Source: JANMQK01 sp031370485
GTDB taxonomy: Bacteria; Acidobacteriota; Polarisedimenticolia; Gp22-AA2
Assembly: GCA_031370485.1 (NCBI GenBank)
Contig: JANMQK010000212.1
Location: 1-5,244 of the forward strand
DNA: 5,244 nt
Reading direction: 5' to 3'
A program made the position numbers and the translations under genes. Below, in pieces: positions 1 to 5,220 of the stretch; positions within the stretch are counted from its first letter, which is position 1, and each line of letters starts with the position of its first letter. Under the pieces are notes generated by a model. That model worked only from the letters and a program-made list of their open reading frames with translations. It did not search any database and was not told the DNA's origin.

Positions 1-343
1 ACTCGACATCCTGGTCAACGGCGAGCCGGTGGACGCGCTGTCTCTCATCGTCCACCGCGAGCGCGCCGCGACGAGAGGGCGCTCCCTGGTCGTGAGGCTC
101 CGGTCGCTCATCCCCCGGCAGCTCTTCGAGGTGTCGATCCAGGCCGCCATCGGCGGCAAGATCGTCGCGAGAGAGAACGTCTCGGCGCTCAGGAAAAACG
201 TCATCGCCAAGTGCTACGGCGGAGACATCACCCGCAAGCGCAAGCTCCTCGACAAGCAGAAAGAGGGGAAAAAGCGCATGAAGAAGGTCGGCCGCGTCGA
301 CATTCCCCAGGAGGCCTTCCTGGCCCTCCTCAAGGTCGACTAG
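1..343 (+). CDS. lepA: Elongation factor 4 (LepA), C-terminal part, 5' end cut by window
   Basis: This is the last 113 codons of the ribosome-associated GTPase EF-4, read in frame from base 2 to the TAG at 341-343. EF-4 binds the ribosome near the A site and is thought to act on stalled or mistranslocated complexes or during initiation. The GTPase domains lie outside the window. What is visible is the family-specific C-terminal domain: a GGKIVARENVSALRKNV stretch, then YGGDITRKRKLLDKQKEGKK from base 215, then a VDIPQEAFLALLK ending. These hallmarks separate LepA from EF-G, TetM and BipA. The C-terminus is complete and intact. lepB follows 58 bp downstream on the same strand, the arrangement known from the E. 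coli lepA-lepB operon, so co-transcription is likely. Identification is very secure; only the N-terminal part is unseen. Confidence 0.97.
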   Translation, partial: LDILVNGEPVDALSLIVHRERAATRGRSLVVRLRSLIPRQLFEVSIQAAIGGKIVARENVSALRKNVIAKCYGGDITRKRKLLDKQKEGKKRMKKVGRVDIPQEAFLALLKVD

Positions 344-401
344 CGCCGGCGCCGCTTTCGTTCCATACTACCGGCGTATCGCGACGCGCAACGAGGCCCC
401 C

Positions 402-1109
402 GTGACAGGCGCTGTCAGGAAAAGACGGTTCTTCTTCGAGTACTCGCAGGCGGCGGTCATCGCCTTCATCTTCGCGCTGTTCGTGCGCACGTTCCTGTTC
501 CAGGCCTTCCAGATACCGAGCGCCTCGATGGAGAACACCCTCCTGGTCGGCGATCACATCCTGGTCAACAAGTTTGCCCTGGCCCCGCTGGCGCTTCCGT
601 TCGAGCGGGCGGTGCTGCCGTTCGCCGACGTGCACCGGGACGACATCGTGATCTTCCGTTTTCCCGGCGACCCGAGGCAGGACTACGTGAAGCGCGTCAT
701 CGGCCTTCCCGGGGACACGATCCAGATCGTCGACCAGGTTGTCTACGTCCGGAAGGCCGGGGCGGAGGGGTTCACCGCGCTGCTCGAGCCGTTCGCGGTC
801 CACAAGGACCCAAAGGGCGTGCCCGACTCGCTCAACAACTACGGGCCCATCGACGTCCCCAAGGGAAGCTACTTCGCGATGGGGGACAATCGCGACGACA
901 GTCTCGACAGCCGCGAGTGGGGCTTCGTGCCGCGCGAGAACATCATCGGGCGGGCCCTCATGGTCTACTGGTCGTTCGATGGCGTCCGCTCGGAGGGTGC
1001 GCAGGCGGCCTCGCGCGAGCCGTCGACCGGCGTGCGCCGGATCCTGGCCGGCGCCAAGGCGTTCGTCCGGGCCACGCGCTGGGGGCGCGCCGGCCAGATG
1101 ATCGACTGA
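402..1109 (+). CDS. lepB: Signal peptidase I
   Basis: This 235-residue type I signal peptidase (family S26) cleaves signal peptides from exported preproteins at the outer face of the cytoplasmic membrane. A basic N-terminus (RKRR, residues 6-9) precedes one membrane segment at about residues 16-36, then the PSASMENTL box with nucleophile Ser42. The general-base box DYVKRVIGLPGD holds Lys97. The late conserved box GDNRDDSLDSREWG spans residues 161-174, and a GRALMVYWSFD strand follows. Both members of the Ser/Lys dyad are present, so it should be active. The length fits single-membrane-anchor SPases better than the longer E. coli enzyme with two membrane segments. The GTG start has a short GAGG at 393-396, five bases upstream, and no other in-frame start lies between the lepA stop and it. 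The C-terminus ends in the usual basic RWGRAGQMID tail. Confidence 0.97.
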   Translation: MTGAVRKRRFFFEYSQAAVIAFIFALFVRTFLFQAFQIPSASMENTLLVGDHILVNKFALAPLALPFERAVLPFADVHRDDIVIFRFPGDPRQDYVKRVIGLPGDTIQIVDQVVYVRKAGAEGFTALLEPFAVHKDPKGVPDSLNNYGPIDVPKGSYFAMGDNRDDSLDSREWGFVPRENIIGRALMVYWSFDGVRSEGAQAASREPSTGVRRILAGAKAFVRATRWGRAGQMID

Positions 1110-1142
1110 GTCCCCTCCCCGATTACGTTCCTGAAACCCGCC

Positions 1143-1171
1143 TTGACGGCCTCCAGCACCGTTCCTATATT
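1143..1171 (+). promoter_or_regulatory. Sigma70-type promoter before the DUF4845-like gene
   Basis: A TTGACG -35 (1143-1148) and a TATATT -10 (1166-1171) are separated by exactly 17 bp in the lepB to downstream-gene gap. Transcription would start near 1178, giving a leader of about 14-20 bases before the candidate start codons. AT-rich hexamers in this spacing are rare in such GC-rich DNA. The small membrane protein can therefore probably be expressed independently of lepA-lepB. No experimental support is available here. Confidence 0.75.
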
Positions 1172-1197
1172 GCAACAGGGGGCGTGCGGGGTTGGAG

Positions 1198-1566
1198 ATG
1201 ATCAAGAGGATAGACAGCCAGCGGGGCGAAGGGCGGATGGGGACCTTCTTCGGCCTCTTCGTCGTGGCGGTTGTCGTCTACCTGGGCGTGAAGGTGCTGC
1301 CCGTGATGGTCACCACGTACACCTTCCGGGACTTCCTCGTGGAAGAGGCGCGCTTCGCGGCCCTCAAGGCCAAGGACGAGGACATAAAGAAGAACGTCCT
1401 GGCCAAGGCCAAGGAGCTCGAGCTTCCGATCAACGCAGGGGACATCAAGATCAATCGCACGCAGAGCTACTGCGACATCAGCGTCGCGTACACCATCCTG
1501 ATCGAGACTCCGTTCTACACCTACAACTGGGCAGTCAACGAACAGTCCCGCGCACCGCTTTTCTGA
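1198..1566 (+). CDS. Small single-pass membrane protein, DUF4845-like
   Basis: This 122-residue protein has a short basic N-terminus containing SQRGEGRMGTF and a strongly hydrophobic segment at about residues 16-35 (FFGLFVVAVVVYLGVKVLP). The remaining roughly 85 residues, predicted extracytoplasmic, mix helix and strand (TFRDFLVEEARFAALK, then DISVAYTILIETPFYTYNW). The layout (QRG, transmembrane helix, KxxP, alpha/beta tail) and the position right after lepB match the DUF4845 family, whose role is unknown. The resemblance is by pattern, not by database search. The start is uncertain: ATG 1198 has only GGGG at 1188-1191 upstream, whereas TTG 1192 sits nine bases after AGGGGG (1177-1182) and would add two residues. 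ATG 1237 is a weaker third choice, leaving almost no N-terminus before the helix. The gene ends 10 bp before a convergent gene. Confidence 0.8.
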   Translation: MIKRIDSQRGEGRMGTFFGLFVVAVVVYLGVKVLPVMVTTYTFRDFLVEEARFAALKAKDEDIKKNVLAKAKELELPINAGDIKINRTQSYCDISVAYTILIETPFYTYNWAVNEQSRAPLF

Positions 1567-1576
1567 GAAAGACCGT

Positions 1577-2209
1577 TCAGCGCAGGTTCGTACGCGAGAA
1601 CACGGCGGCGAGCGACTCTTCGCGCAGCTTCTCCGCGTCCACTTCGAGGCGCCGCACGCGCTCGCGGGCCTTGGCCGCGTGCTCCTCCTCGGCGATTCCC
1701 TTGAGGTTGATCCGGACGTTCAGGACACCGCCCCGCACGCCGGCGTAGGCCAGAAACGCCGCCGTGCCGACGTCGCTGACGGCGTTCACATTTCCCTTGT
1801 GGGCCAGCTCGACCGCCATGGACATGAGCGCGGCGCACGCGTCGGCGGTCGCTATCGGCGTCTCGGTGGCGTAGAGGTTCGCCCGGGAGAGCGCCGCCTT
1901 GCGGGCCGATTTCTCCGCCTCGGTCGTCTTGGGCAGCCGCAGGGCGCGCATCACCTCTTCGTAGGCTTCAGAGTCGCGATCGACCAATGCGAGAAGGTCC
2001 TTGCGCAGCCCCTCGGCCCGCTGCCTGATCGAGAGCACGGCGGCCTCGTGCGCGCGGTATTGCTCGCGGCCGATTGTCAGATCGCACACCATCTGCAGCA
2101 ACGAGGCGGCGAGGGCCCCGCCGAGAGCCGCGGCGCTTCCTCCACCGGGGGTCGGCGTCCCCGCCGCCAGGCTTGTCGTGAATTCTTCCAGGGTCATCTT
2201 TGCAAGCAT
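1577..2209 (-). CDS. Cyclodeaminase/cyclohydrolase family protein (FTCD C-terminal domain type)
   Basis: This 210-residue protein corresponds to the C-terminal domain of formiminotransferase-cyclodeaminase, which also occurs alone as FchA-type methenyltetrahydrofolate cyclohydrolase. Members convert 5-formimino- or 5,10-methenyl-tetrahydrofolate in the cytosol. Visible signatures are MTLEEF near the start, the glycine-rich folate-site loop TPTPGGGSAAAL (residues 18-29), VDRDSEAYEEVMRA (76-89) and GNVNAVSDVGTAA (139-151), with an all-helical look throughout. Which reaction it catalyses cannot be read from sequence. hutI lies upstream on the same strand, which favours a role in passing the formimino group from histidine breakdown into the folate pool. 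The open frame extends 25 codons further to an ATG at 2284, but that start lies at the predicted transcription start and its added residues are unlike the family. The 2209 ATG has a good Shine-Dalgarno. Confidence 0.88.
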   Translation of the reverse strand: MLAKMTLEEFTTSLAAGTPTPGGGSAAALGGALAASLLQMVCDLTIGREQYRAHEAAVLSIRQRAEGLRKDLLALVDRDSEAYEEVMRALRLPKTTEAEKSARKAALSRANLYATETPIATADACAALMSMAVELAHKGNVNAVSDVGTAAFLAYAGVRGGVLNVRINLKGIAEEEHAAKARERVRRLEVDAEKLREESLAAVFSRTNLR

Positions 2210-2215
2210 CGAACG

Positions 2216-2222
2216 TCCCTTC
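2216..2222 (-). promoter_or_regulatory. Ribosome binding site deciding the cyclodeaminase start
   Basis: On the minus strand GAAGGGA lies six bases before the ATG at 2209. It supports that ATG over the upstream in-frame ATG at 2284, which has only a distant GGGG. Choosing 2209 also makes the protein begin just ahead of the conserved MTLEEF and PTPGGGS segments, as in other family members. Confidence 0.65.
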
Positions 2223-2287
2223 CCCGTCCATTCATGCGCCGCCGAGCCGAACAGCCGGGTCAGCGCGCGCCGCAGCCAGTGCATCGA

Positions 2288-2316
2288 AATTTACCCCGCG
2301 ATCCCGGGCGAGTCAA
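2288..2316 (-). promoter_or_regulatory. Sigma70-type promoter for the cyclodeaminase gene
   Basis: On the minus strand TTGACT (2311-2316) and TAAATT (2288-2293) are separated by 17 bp. Initiation is expected near 2281, at or inside the ATG codon at 2282-2284. That leaves a leader of about 72 bases before the ATG at 2209. The gene can thus be transcribed separately from hutI, although read-through from hutI is also possible. Confidence 0.72.
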
Positions 2317-2328
2317 GGACCGATTCAG

Positions 2329-2356
2329 CGAAACCCCTTGTCCGGGGCCGGTTTCG
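2329..2356 (-). terminator. Hairpin just after the hutI stop codon, possible weak terminator
   Basis: CGAAACC (2329-2335) and GGTTTCG (2350-2356) form a perfect 7 bp inverted repeat with a 14-base loop. The loop region offers a competing CCCC/GGGG pairing (2334-2337 with 2344-2347). It begins six bases after the hutI stop codon on the minus strand. No U-tract follows, so it would be a non-canonical terminator or an attenuating or 3'-stabilising hairpin. Confidence 0.35.
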
Positions 2357-2361
2357 GGGCA

Positions 2362-3675
2362 TCACCCGCGCGCCTCCGCGGCCCCGGCCCCCGGTCCCGG
2401 CGAGCCCGCCAGGACTCCCTCCTCGACCACAACGCGCCCCTCTTTGACCACGGTGCGGCAGTGGTTCACACCGAAATGATAGGCGAGATGCAGGTGGTTC
2501 GGGACATCGAGTATTTGCAGGTCGGCCATCTTGCCGACCTCGAGGCTTCCGGTCGTGGCCGCGATCCGAAGCGCGTGGGCCCCGTTCAGCGTCGCGGCGG
2601 CCACTGCTTCGGCCGGTTCGAGTCCCAGCCGCAGGCAGGCGAGGGGGAGGATGGCGGTCATCGCCTCGGTCGGGCAGGTCCCGGGGTTGAAGTCGGTCGC
2701 CAGCGCCACCGCCACCCCTGAATCCACCAGCCGGCGGGCGGGGGCGTCCTCCCGGGTGTTCAGGAAGAACGAGGCCCCGGGAAGGAGCACGGCCGTCGTC
2801 CCCGCGGCCCCGAGGGCGCCGATCGCCTCCTCCGTCACGTGGTCCAGGTGATCGGCCGAGGCAGCCCCGAGCCGCGCGGCCAGAAGCGCTCCCCCCGAGG
2901 CGCTGCGCTGATCGGCGTGGACCCTGAGCCCGAGCCCATGCTGCGCTGCGGCGCGCAGGATCTCCTCCCCTTCCTCCGGCGTGAAGGCGCCTTCCTCCAC
3001 GAAGACGTCGCAGAAACGGGCGAGTCCCTCGCGGGCCACTTCGGGGATCATCCGGCCGGTCACCTCGCGGACGTAGGCTGCCCGGTCGTGCCGCATTTCA
3101 TACGGCACGACATGGGCGCCCAGGAAGGTCGGCACGATATCCACCGGATGGATCTGGTGCAGCCGTTGCAGAACGCGGAGCTGCTTCAGCTCGTCTTCGA
3201 AAGTCAGCCCGTAGCCGCTCTTGGCCTCCACCGTCGTCGTGCCGTGGAGGAGCATGATGTCGAGGCGCGCCTTCCCCAGCTCGACCAGATTATCGATACC
3301 GGCGGCGCGGGTGGCGGCCACGGTCGCCATGATGCCGCCGCCGCGGCCGGCGATCGACTCGTAGGTGGCGCCCTGCAGCCGCTCGACGAACTCCCCCTCG
3401 CGCCACCCGGCGAACGGCAGGTGGGTGTGGCTGTCGACGAATCCGGGGAGGACGGTGCGCCCCGTGGCGTCGATCTCGATGCCGCTTCTCGATAGCCGCA
3501 CCTGGCGCCGATACTCGCGCTCGTCGCCGACGAAGACGATGACCCCGTCCTTCGCCGCCAGGCAACCGTGGTGCACGACTCCGGCATCGCGCAGAGCGCC
3601 GCCGACCTTCGGCGCAGGGCCGGGAACGGTGACCAGCTCGGCGGCGTTGACCACCGCCAGATGAGCCTCGATCAT
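2362..3675 (-). CDS. hutI: Imidazolonepropionase
   Basis: This 437-residue amidohydrolase-superfamily enzyme hydrolyses 4-imidazolone-5-propionate to N-formimino-L-glutamate, the third step of histidine degradation, in the cytosol. Metal-site motifs are all present: PGFVDSHTH (His83, His85), LRVHADQ (His253), SADHLDH (His276) and ALATDFNPGTCPT (Asp328). EAKSGYGL (150-157), FLGAHVVP (184-191) and the C-terminal YHFGVNHCRTVVKEGRVV are HutI signatures that separate it from other amidohydrolases such as guanine deaminase or dihydroorotase. The length is slightly above the usual 400-420 because of a glycine/proline/alanine-rich tail after residue 423. The ATG at 3675 starts the first beta strand as expected, yet has no Shine-Dalgarno; a TATAAT six bases upstream suggests a leaderless message. 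hutH and hutU are not in the window; a folate cyclodeaminase gene follows downstream. Confidence 0.97.
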   Translation of the reverse strand: MIEAHLAVVNAAELVTVPGPAPKVGGALRDAGVVHHGCLAAKDGVIVFVGDEREYRRQVRLSRSGIEIDATGRTVLPGFVDSHTHLPFAGWREGEFVERLQGATYESIAGRGGGIMATVAATRAAGIDNLVELGKARLDIMLLHGTTTVEAKSGYGLTFEDELKQLRVLQRLHQIHPVDIVPTFLGAHVVPYEMRHDRAAYVREVTGRMIPEVAREGLARFCDVFVEEGAFTPEEGEEILRAAAQHGLGLRVHADQRSASGGALLAARLGAASADHLDHVTEEAIGALGAAGTTAVLLPGASFFLNTREDAPARRLVDSGVAVALATDFNPGTCPTEAMTAILPLACLRLGLEPAEAVAAATLNGAHALRIAATTGSLEVGKMADLQILDVPNHLHLAYHFGVNHCRTVVKEGRVVVEEGVLAGSPGPGAGAAEARG

Positions 3676-3681
3676 GCGGGC

Positions 3682-3687
3682 ATTATA
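3682..3687 (-). promoter_or_regulatory. Consensus -10 box for a probably leaderless hutI transcript
   Basis: On the minus strand a perfect TATAAT is followed by exactly six bases and then the hutI ATG, so the predicted first transcribed base is the A of the ATG. No -35 resembling TTGACA exists at 16-18 bp; that DNA is C-rich (CCCGTC). No purine-rich ribosome site precedes the start codon. The element therefore resembles a -10-dominated promoter of leaderless genes, or one that relies on an activator. Confidence 0.6.
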
Positions 3688-3709
3688 AGAGCGTACGGGG
3701 GGCGGACGG

Positions 3710-3730
3710 GGCCCGGGGGCGGAGCGGGCC
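3710..3730 (-). terminator. GC-rich hairpin between divIVA and hutI, uncertain
   Basis: GGCCCG (3710-3715) and CGGGCC (3725-3730) form a perfect 6 bp inverted repeat with a nine-base loop, starting 12 bases after the divIVA stop on the minus strand. No T-run follows, and G/C-rich DNA makes such repeats common by chance. It could help end the yggS-divIVA transcript before the hutI promoter. Confidence 0.22.
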
Positions 3731-3741
3731 GGGGCGCTGCG

Positions 3742-4251
3742 TCAGGCGGTCTCGCCCGACTGGGGCGGCTTCTTCATGAAGCGCAGGCGGTCCTCGACGT
3801 TTTCCTCGCTCTTGCGCATCTCGAGCAGCCGGAGATGCTGCTCGACCGCCGAACGGACGCGCAATTCGAAGGCGTCGCGCTCGACACGCAGCGACCGGAT
3901 GACCCCTTCCAGCTCGCCCGCCTTGCGCGCCGCCTGGTCGATGATCTGGCCGCTCCGGAACTCCGCCTCCTTGATGATGAGCGCCGCCTCCTTGTGCGCC
4001 TCTTCCTTGATGTCCTCAGCCAGCTTCTGGGCCGTGAGCAGGGTGTCCTTCAGGATGCGCTCGCGTTCCTTGAGGTCCGTCATGCTGGCCTCGATGTGCG
4101 CCAGGCGCTCCTTGAGGCTGTTGCCCTCGATCACGAGGTTCTCGAACTCGGAGGAGACGAGGTTCAGGAACGACCGCACCTCCTCCGGGTCGTAACCCCG
4201 CATCTTCTTCGCGAAACGGTGCCCGCTGATGTCGATCGGCGTGATCTTCAT
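3742..4251 (-). CDS. divIVA: DivIVA-family coiled-coil protein
   Basis: This 169-residue member of the DivIVA/GpsB-type family consists of proteins that sit at negatively curved membrane at septa and poles and recruit division or cell-wall partners. The N-terminal domain (KITPIDISGHRFAKKMRGYDPEEVRSFL, residues 2-29, quoted here only as a landmark) aligns without gaps to B. subtilis DivIVA numbering, including Arg18, Gly19 and Tyr20. The rest, to about residue 150, is charged heptad-like sequence predicted as coiled coil, with a short KKPPQSGETA tail. The membrane-inserting Phe17 of B. subtilis is Met17 here. Although the frame is open to 4491, the ATG at 4251 is the real start: the family domain begins there, GGGAGGAGC precedes it, and it overlaps the yggS stop by four bases, implying translational coupling. 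The exact role in this organism is unknown. Confidence 0.9.
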   Translation of the reverse strand: MKITPIDISGHRFAKKMRGYDPEEVRSFLNLVSSEFENLVIEGNSLKERLAHIEASMTDLKERERILKDTLLTAQKLAEDIKEEAHKEAALIIKEAEFRSGQIIDQAARKAGELEGVIRSLRVERDAFELRVRSAVEQHLRLLEMRKSEENVEDRLRFMKKPPQSGETA

Positions 4252-4943
4252 GCTCCTCCCCTCTCCCCGAAGATGGCCCGCCCGATGCGCACCATCGTCG
4301 CGCCCTCCTCGATAGCCACTTCGAAATCTCCCGTCATCCCCATCGACAGCTCGGTCAGGCCCAGCCCCCCGTGCCGCGCGGCCGCCTTGTCCCGAAGGAG
4401 ACGCAATTGGCGGAAATAGGGGCGCGACTTCTCCGGATCCGGGTCGTAGGGCGGCAGCACCATCAGGCCGCGCACCGTTATGGCGCGGCACGAAGCCGCC
4501 GCATCGAGCAGCGTGTCGAGGTCGGACTCTTTGACTCCGAATTTCGTCGCCTCCCCTGCCATGTCGATCTGGATCAGCGCGTCCTGCCGGCGTCCTTCCC
4601 GCGCCGCCGCCTGCTCGAGCCGTCCGAGGAGCTCCACCGAGTCCACCGAGTGCACCACCTGGAACAGCCGCGCCGCCAGGGCCGCCTTGTTCGTTTGCAG
4701 GTGGCCGACCAGGTGCCAGCGGAGGCCGGCGGGGAGGAGCGCGACTTTCTCGCGCGCCTCCTGCACGCGATTTTCCCCGATGTTCAGAAGCCCCGAAAGA
4801 GCCGCCTCCCGTATCCGCTCGACCGGGATCGTCTTGGAGATGCCGATCAGTGTGACCGCTTCGGCCTTCCTCCCGGCCCGGTGCGCGGCGGCCTCGATGC
4901 GGCGCCGCACCGAGTCAAGGTTGACCGCGATGGGCGTCGCCAT
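4248..4943 (-). CDS. yggS: YggS/PROSC-family pyridoxal phosphate homeostasis protein
   Basis: This 231-residue single-domain PLP-binding protein has the alanine-racemase-like barrel fold. The family has no established enzymatic activity and helps balance free PLP and related amino-acid pools. The PLP lysine is Lys37 in LIGISKTIP. Further signatures are NIGENRVQEA (54-63), WHLVGHLQTNK (76-86), KFGV after the IDMAGEATK strand, SMGMTGDFEVAI (200-211) and VRIGRAIFG (218-226), which bind the phosphate. Length is typical. I place the start at ATG 4943; ATG 4949, two codons earlier, is possible, but the open frame beyond that (to 5123) is low-complexity Arg/Ala/Pro sequence crossing the promoter and is not coding. 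No Shine-Dalgarno is seen and the promoter abuts the gene. It overlaps divIVA by four bases. In Gram-positive bacteria a homologue (ylmE) likewise lies in the cluster ending with divIVA. Confidence 0.95.
   Translation of the reverse strand: MATPIAVNLDSVRRRIEAAAHRAGRKAEAVTLIGISKTIPVERIREAALSGLLNIGENRVQEAREKVALLPAGLRWHLVGHLQTNKAALAARLFQVVHSVDSVELLGRLEQAAAREGRRQDALIQIDMAGEATKFGVKESDLDTLLDAAASCRAITVRGLMVLPPYDPDPEKSRPYFRQLRLLRDKAAARHGGLGLTELSMGMTGDFEVAIEEGATMVRIGRAIFGERGGA
4252..4260 (-). promoter_or_regulatory. Ribosome binding site of divIVA inside the end of yggS
   Basis: On the minus strand GGGAGGAGC directly precedes the divIVA ATG, within a longer GA-rich run, and overlaps the last codons of yggS. 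It fixes the divIVA start at 4251 and supports coupled translation across the ATGA overlap at 4248-4251. Confidence 0.75.
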
Positions 4944-4951
4944 GCACATTA

Positions 4952-4979
4952 AATATAGGTAGGGCGGCTCCCCTGTCAA
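4952..4979 (-). promoter_or_regulatory. Sigma70-type promoter of the yggS-divIVA operon
   Basis: On the minus strand a perfect TTGACA (4974-4979) and TATATT (4952-4957) are separated by 16 bp. Eight bases separate the -10 box from the ATG at 4943, and only two from the ATG at 4949. The predicted transcription start therefore falls at or a base or two before the 4943 codon, which implies a leaderless or nearly leaderless yggS message. Confidence 0.78.
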
Positions 4980-5030
4980 ATGCCTGGCGGGCCGGGCCGG
5001 AGCCGCCTGCGGCGCGGGGCACGGGTCGCG

Positions 5031-5100
5031 CGCGGGCGCTTCGCGCCGCGGAAGGCGCGCTCCCCTCTGCTCGCGGGCGCTTGCCCCGCTGGAAGGCGCG
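5031..5100. repeat. Two copies of an imperfect 29 bp direct repeat, 41 bp period
   Basis: Copies at 5031-5059 and 5072-5100 share their first 11 bases (CGCGGGCGCTT) and last 10 bases (GGAAGGCGCG) exactly, while the eight bases between differ at most positions. Within each copy the ends GCGCTT and AAGGCGC can pair with one bulged base, so each copy is a possible small hairpin with a variable loop. A further near-palindrome (GGCGC, GGGG/CCCC, GCGCC) follows at 5095-5113, overlapping the end of the second copy. Confidence 0.55.
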
Positions 5101-5155
5101 GGGCCCCAGCGCCGCCCCGCCAACGCTCCCGACCTTTGGGTTTTTCTCCTTGGGT

Positions 5156-5220
5156 GGGGGGGGCTTCCCCCGGGCGGGGGGGTTGCCCGTCAACACACGG
5201 GGGGTGGCCAAGCCCCCCCC
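5156..5220. repeat. Inverted repeat with long G and C runs
   Basis: GGGGGGGGCTT (5156-5166) and AAGCCCCCCCC (5210-5220) are perfect 11 bp reverse complements separated by 43 bp. The intervening DNA contains C5 (5167-5171), G7 (5176-5182) and G6 (5199-5204) runs that can form inner pairings. Several G3+ tracts lie close together on the plus strand, so G-quadruplex competition is possible. Homopolymer runs of this length are also where sequencing errors concentrate. Confidence 0.55.

Noticed and set aside
343..352. A 10 bp perfect palindrome (GCGCCGGCGC) right at the lepA stop, considered as a terminator.
   Set aside because: It has no loop-forming centre and no T-run, and such palindromes are frequent in GC-rich DNA; lepB follows closely and is probably co-transcribed.
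330..1205. A 291-codon open frame on the minus strand antisense to lepB.
   Set aside because: It is a GC-rich shadow: its translation is Arg/Gly/Asp-rich with no family pattern, it lies antisense to lepB, whose catalytic motifs are all intact, and it crosses the plus-strand promoter.
2905..2920. HADQ rather than HADE at the hutI active-site motif (Gln256 where B. subtilis HutI has a glutamate), at first taken for a lost catalytic residue.
   Set aside because: From memory, HADQ/HAEQ forms occur in many bona fide HutI proteins, including proteobacterial ones, so this is probably subgroup variation. An alignment would settle it.
2839..3495. A 218-codon plus-strand open frame inside hutI.
   Set aside because: hutI on the minus strand has all its metal and signature motifs; the plus-strand product is low-complexity and matches nothing recognisable.
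3568..4419. A 283-codon plus-strand open frame across hutI, divIVA and yggS.
   Set aside because: It runs antisense through three intact genes and an intergenic region, and its leucine/arginine-rich sequence is what antisense reading of a coiled-coil gene produces.
4252..4491. An 80-codon N-terminal extension of the divIVA frame.
   Set aside because: It is out of frame with the conserved yggS coding sequence it overlaps, has no family similarity, and the 4251 ATG has both the Shine-Dalgarno and the domain start.
4944..5123. A 60-codon N-terminal extension of yggS.
   Set aside because: The extension is low-complexity, crosses a TTGACA-N16-TATATT promoter and is absent from normal YggS proteins.
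5137..5150. A GGGTTTTTCTCC tract considered as the U-tract of a plus-strand terminator.
   Set aside because: No plus-strand gene precedes it and the nearest stem (5095-5113) is more than 20 bases upstream.
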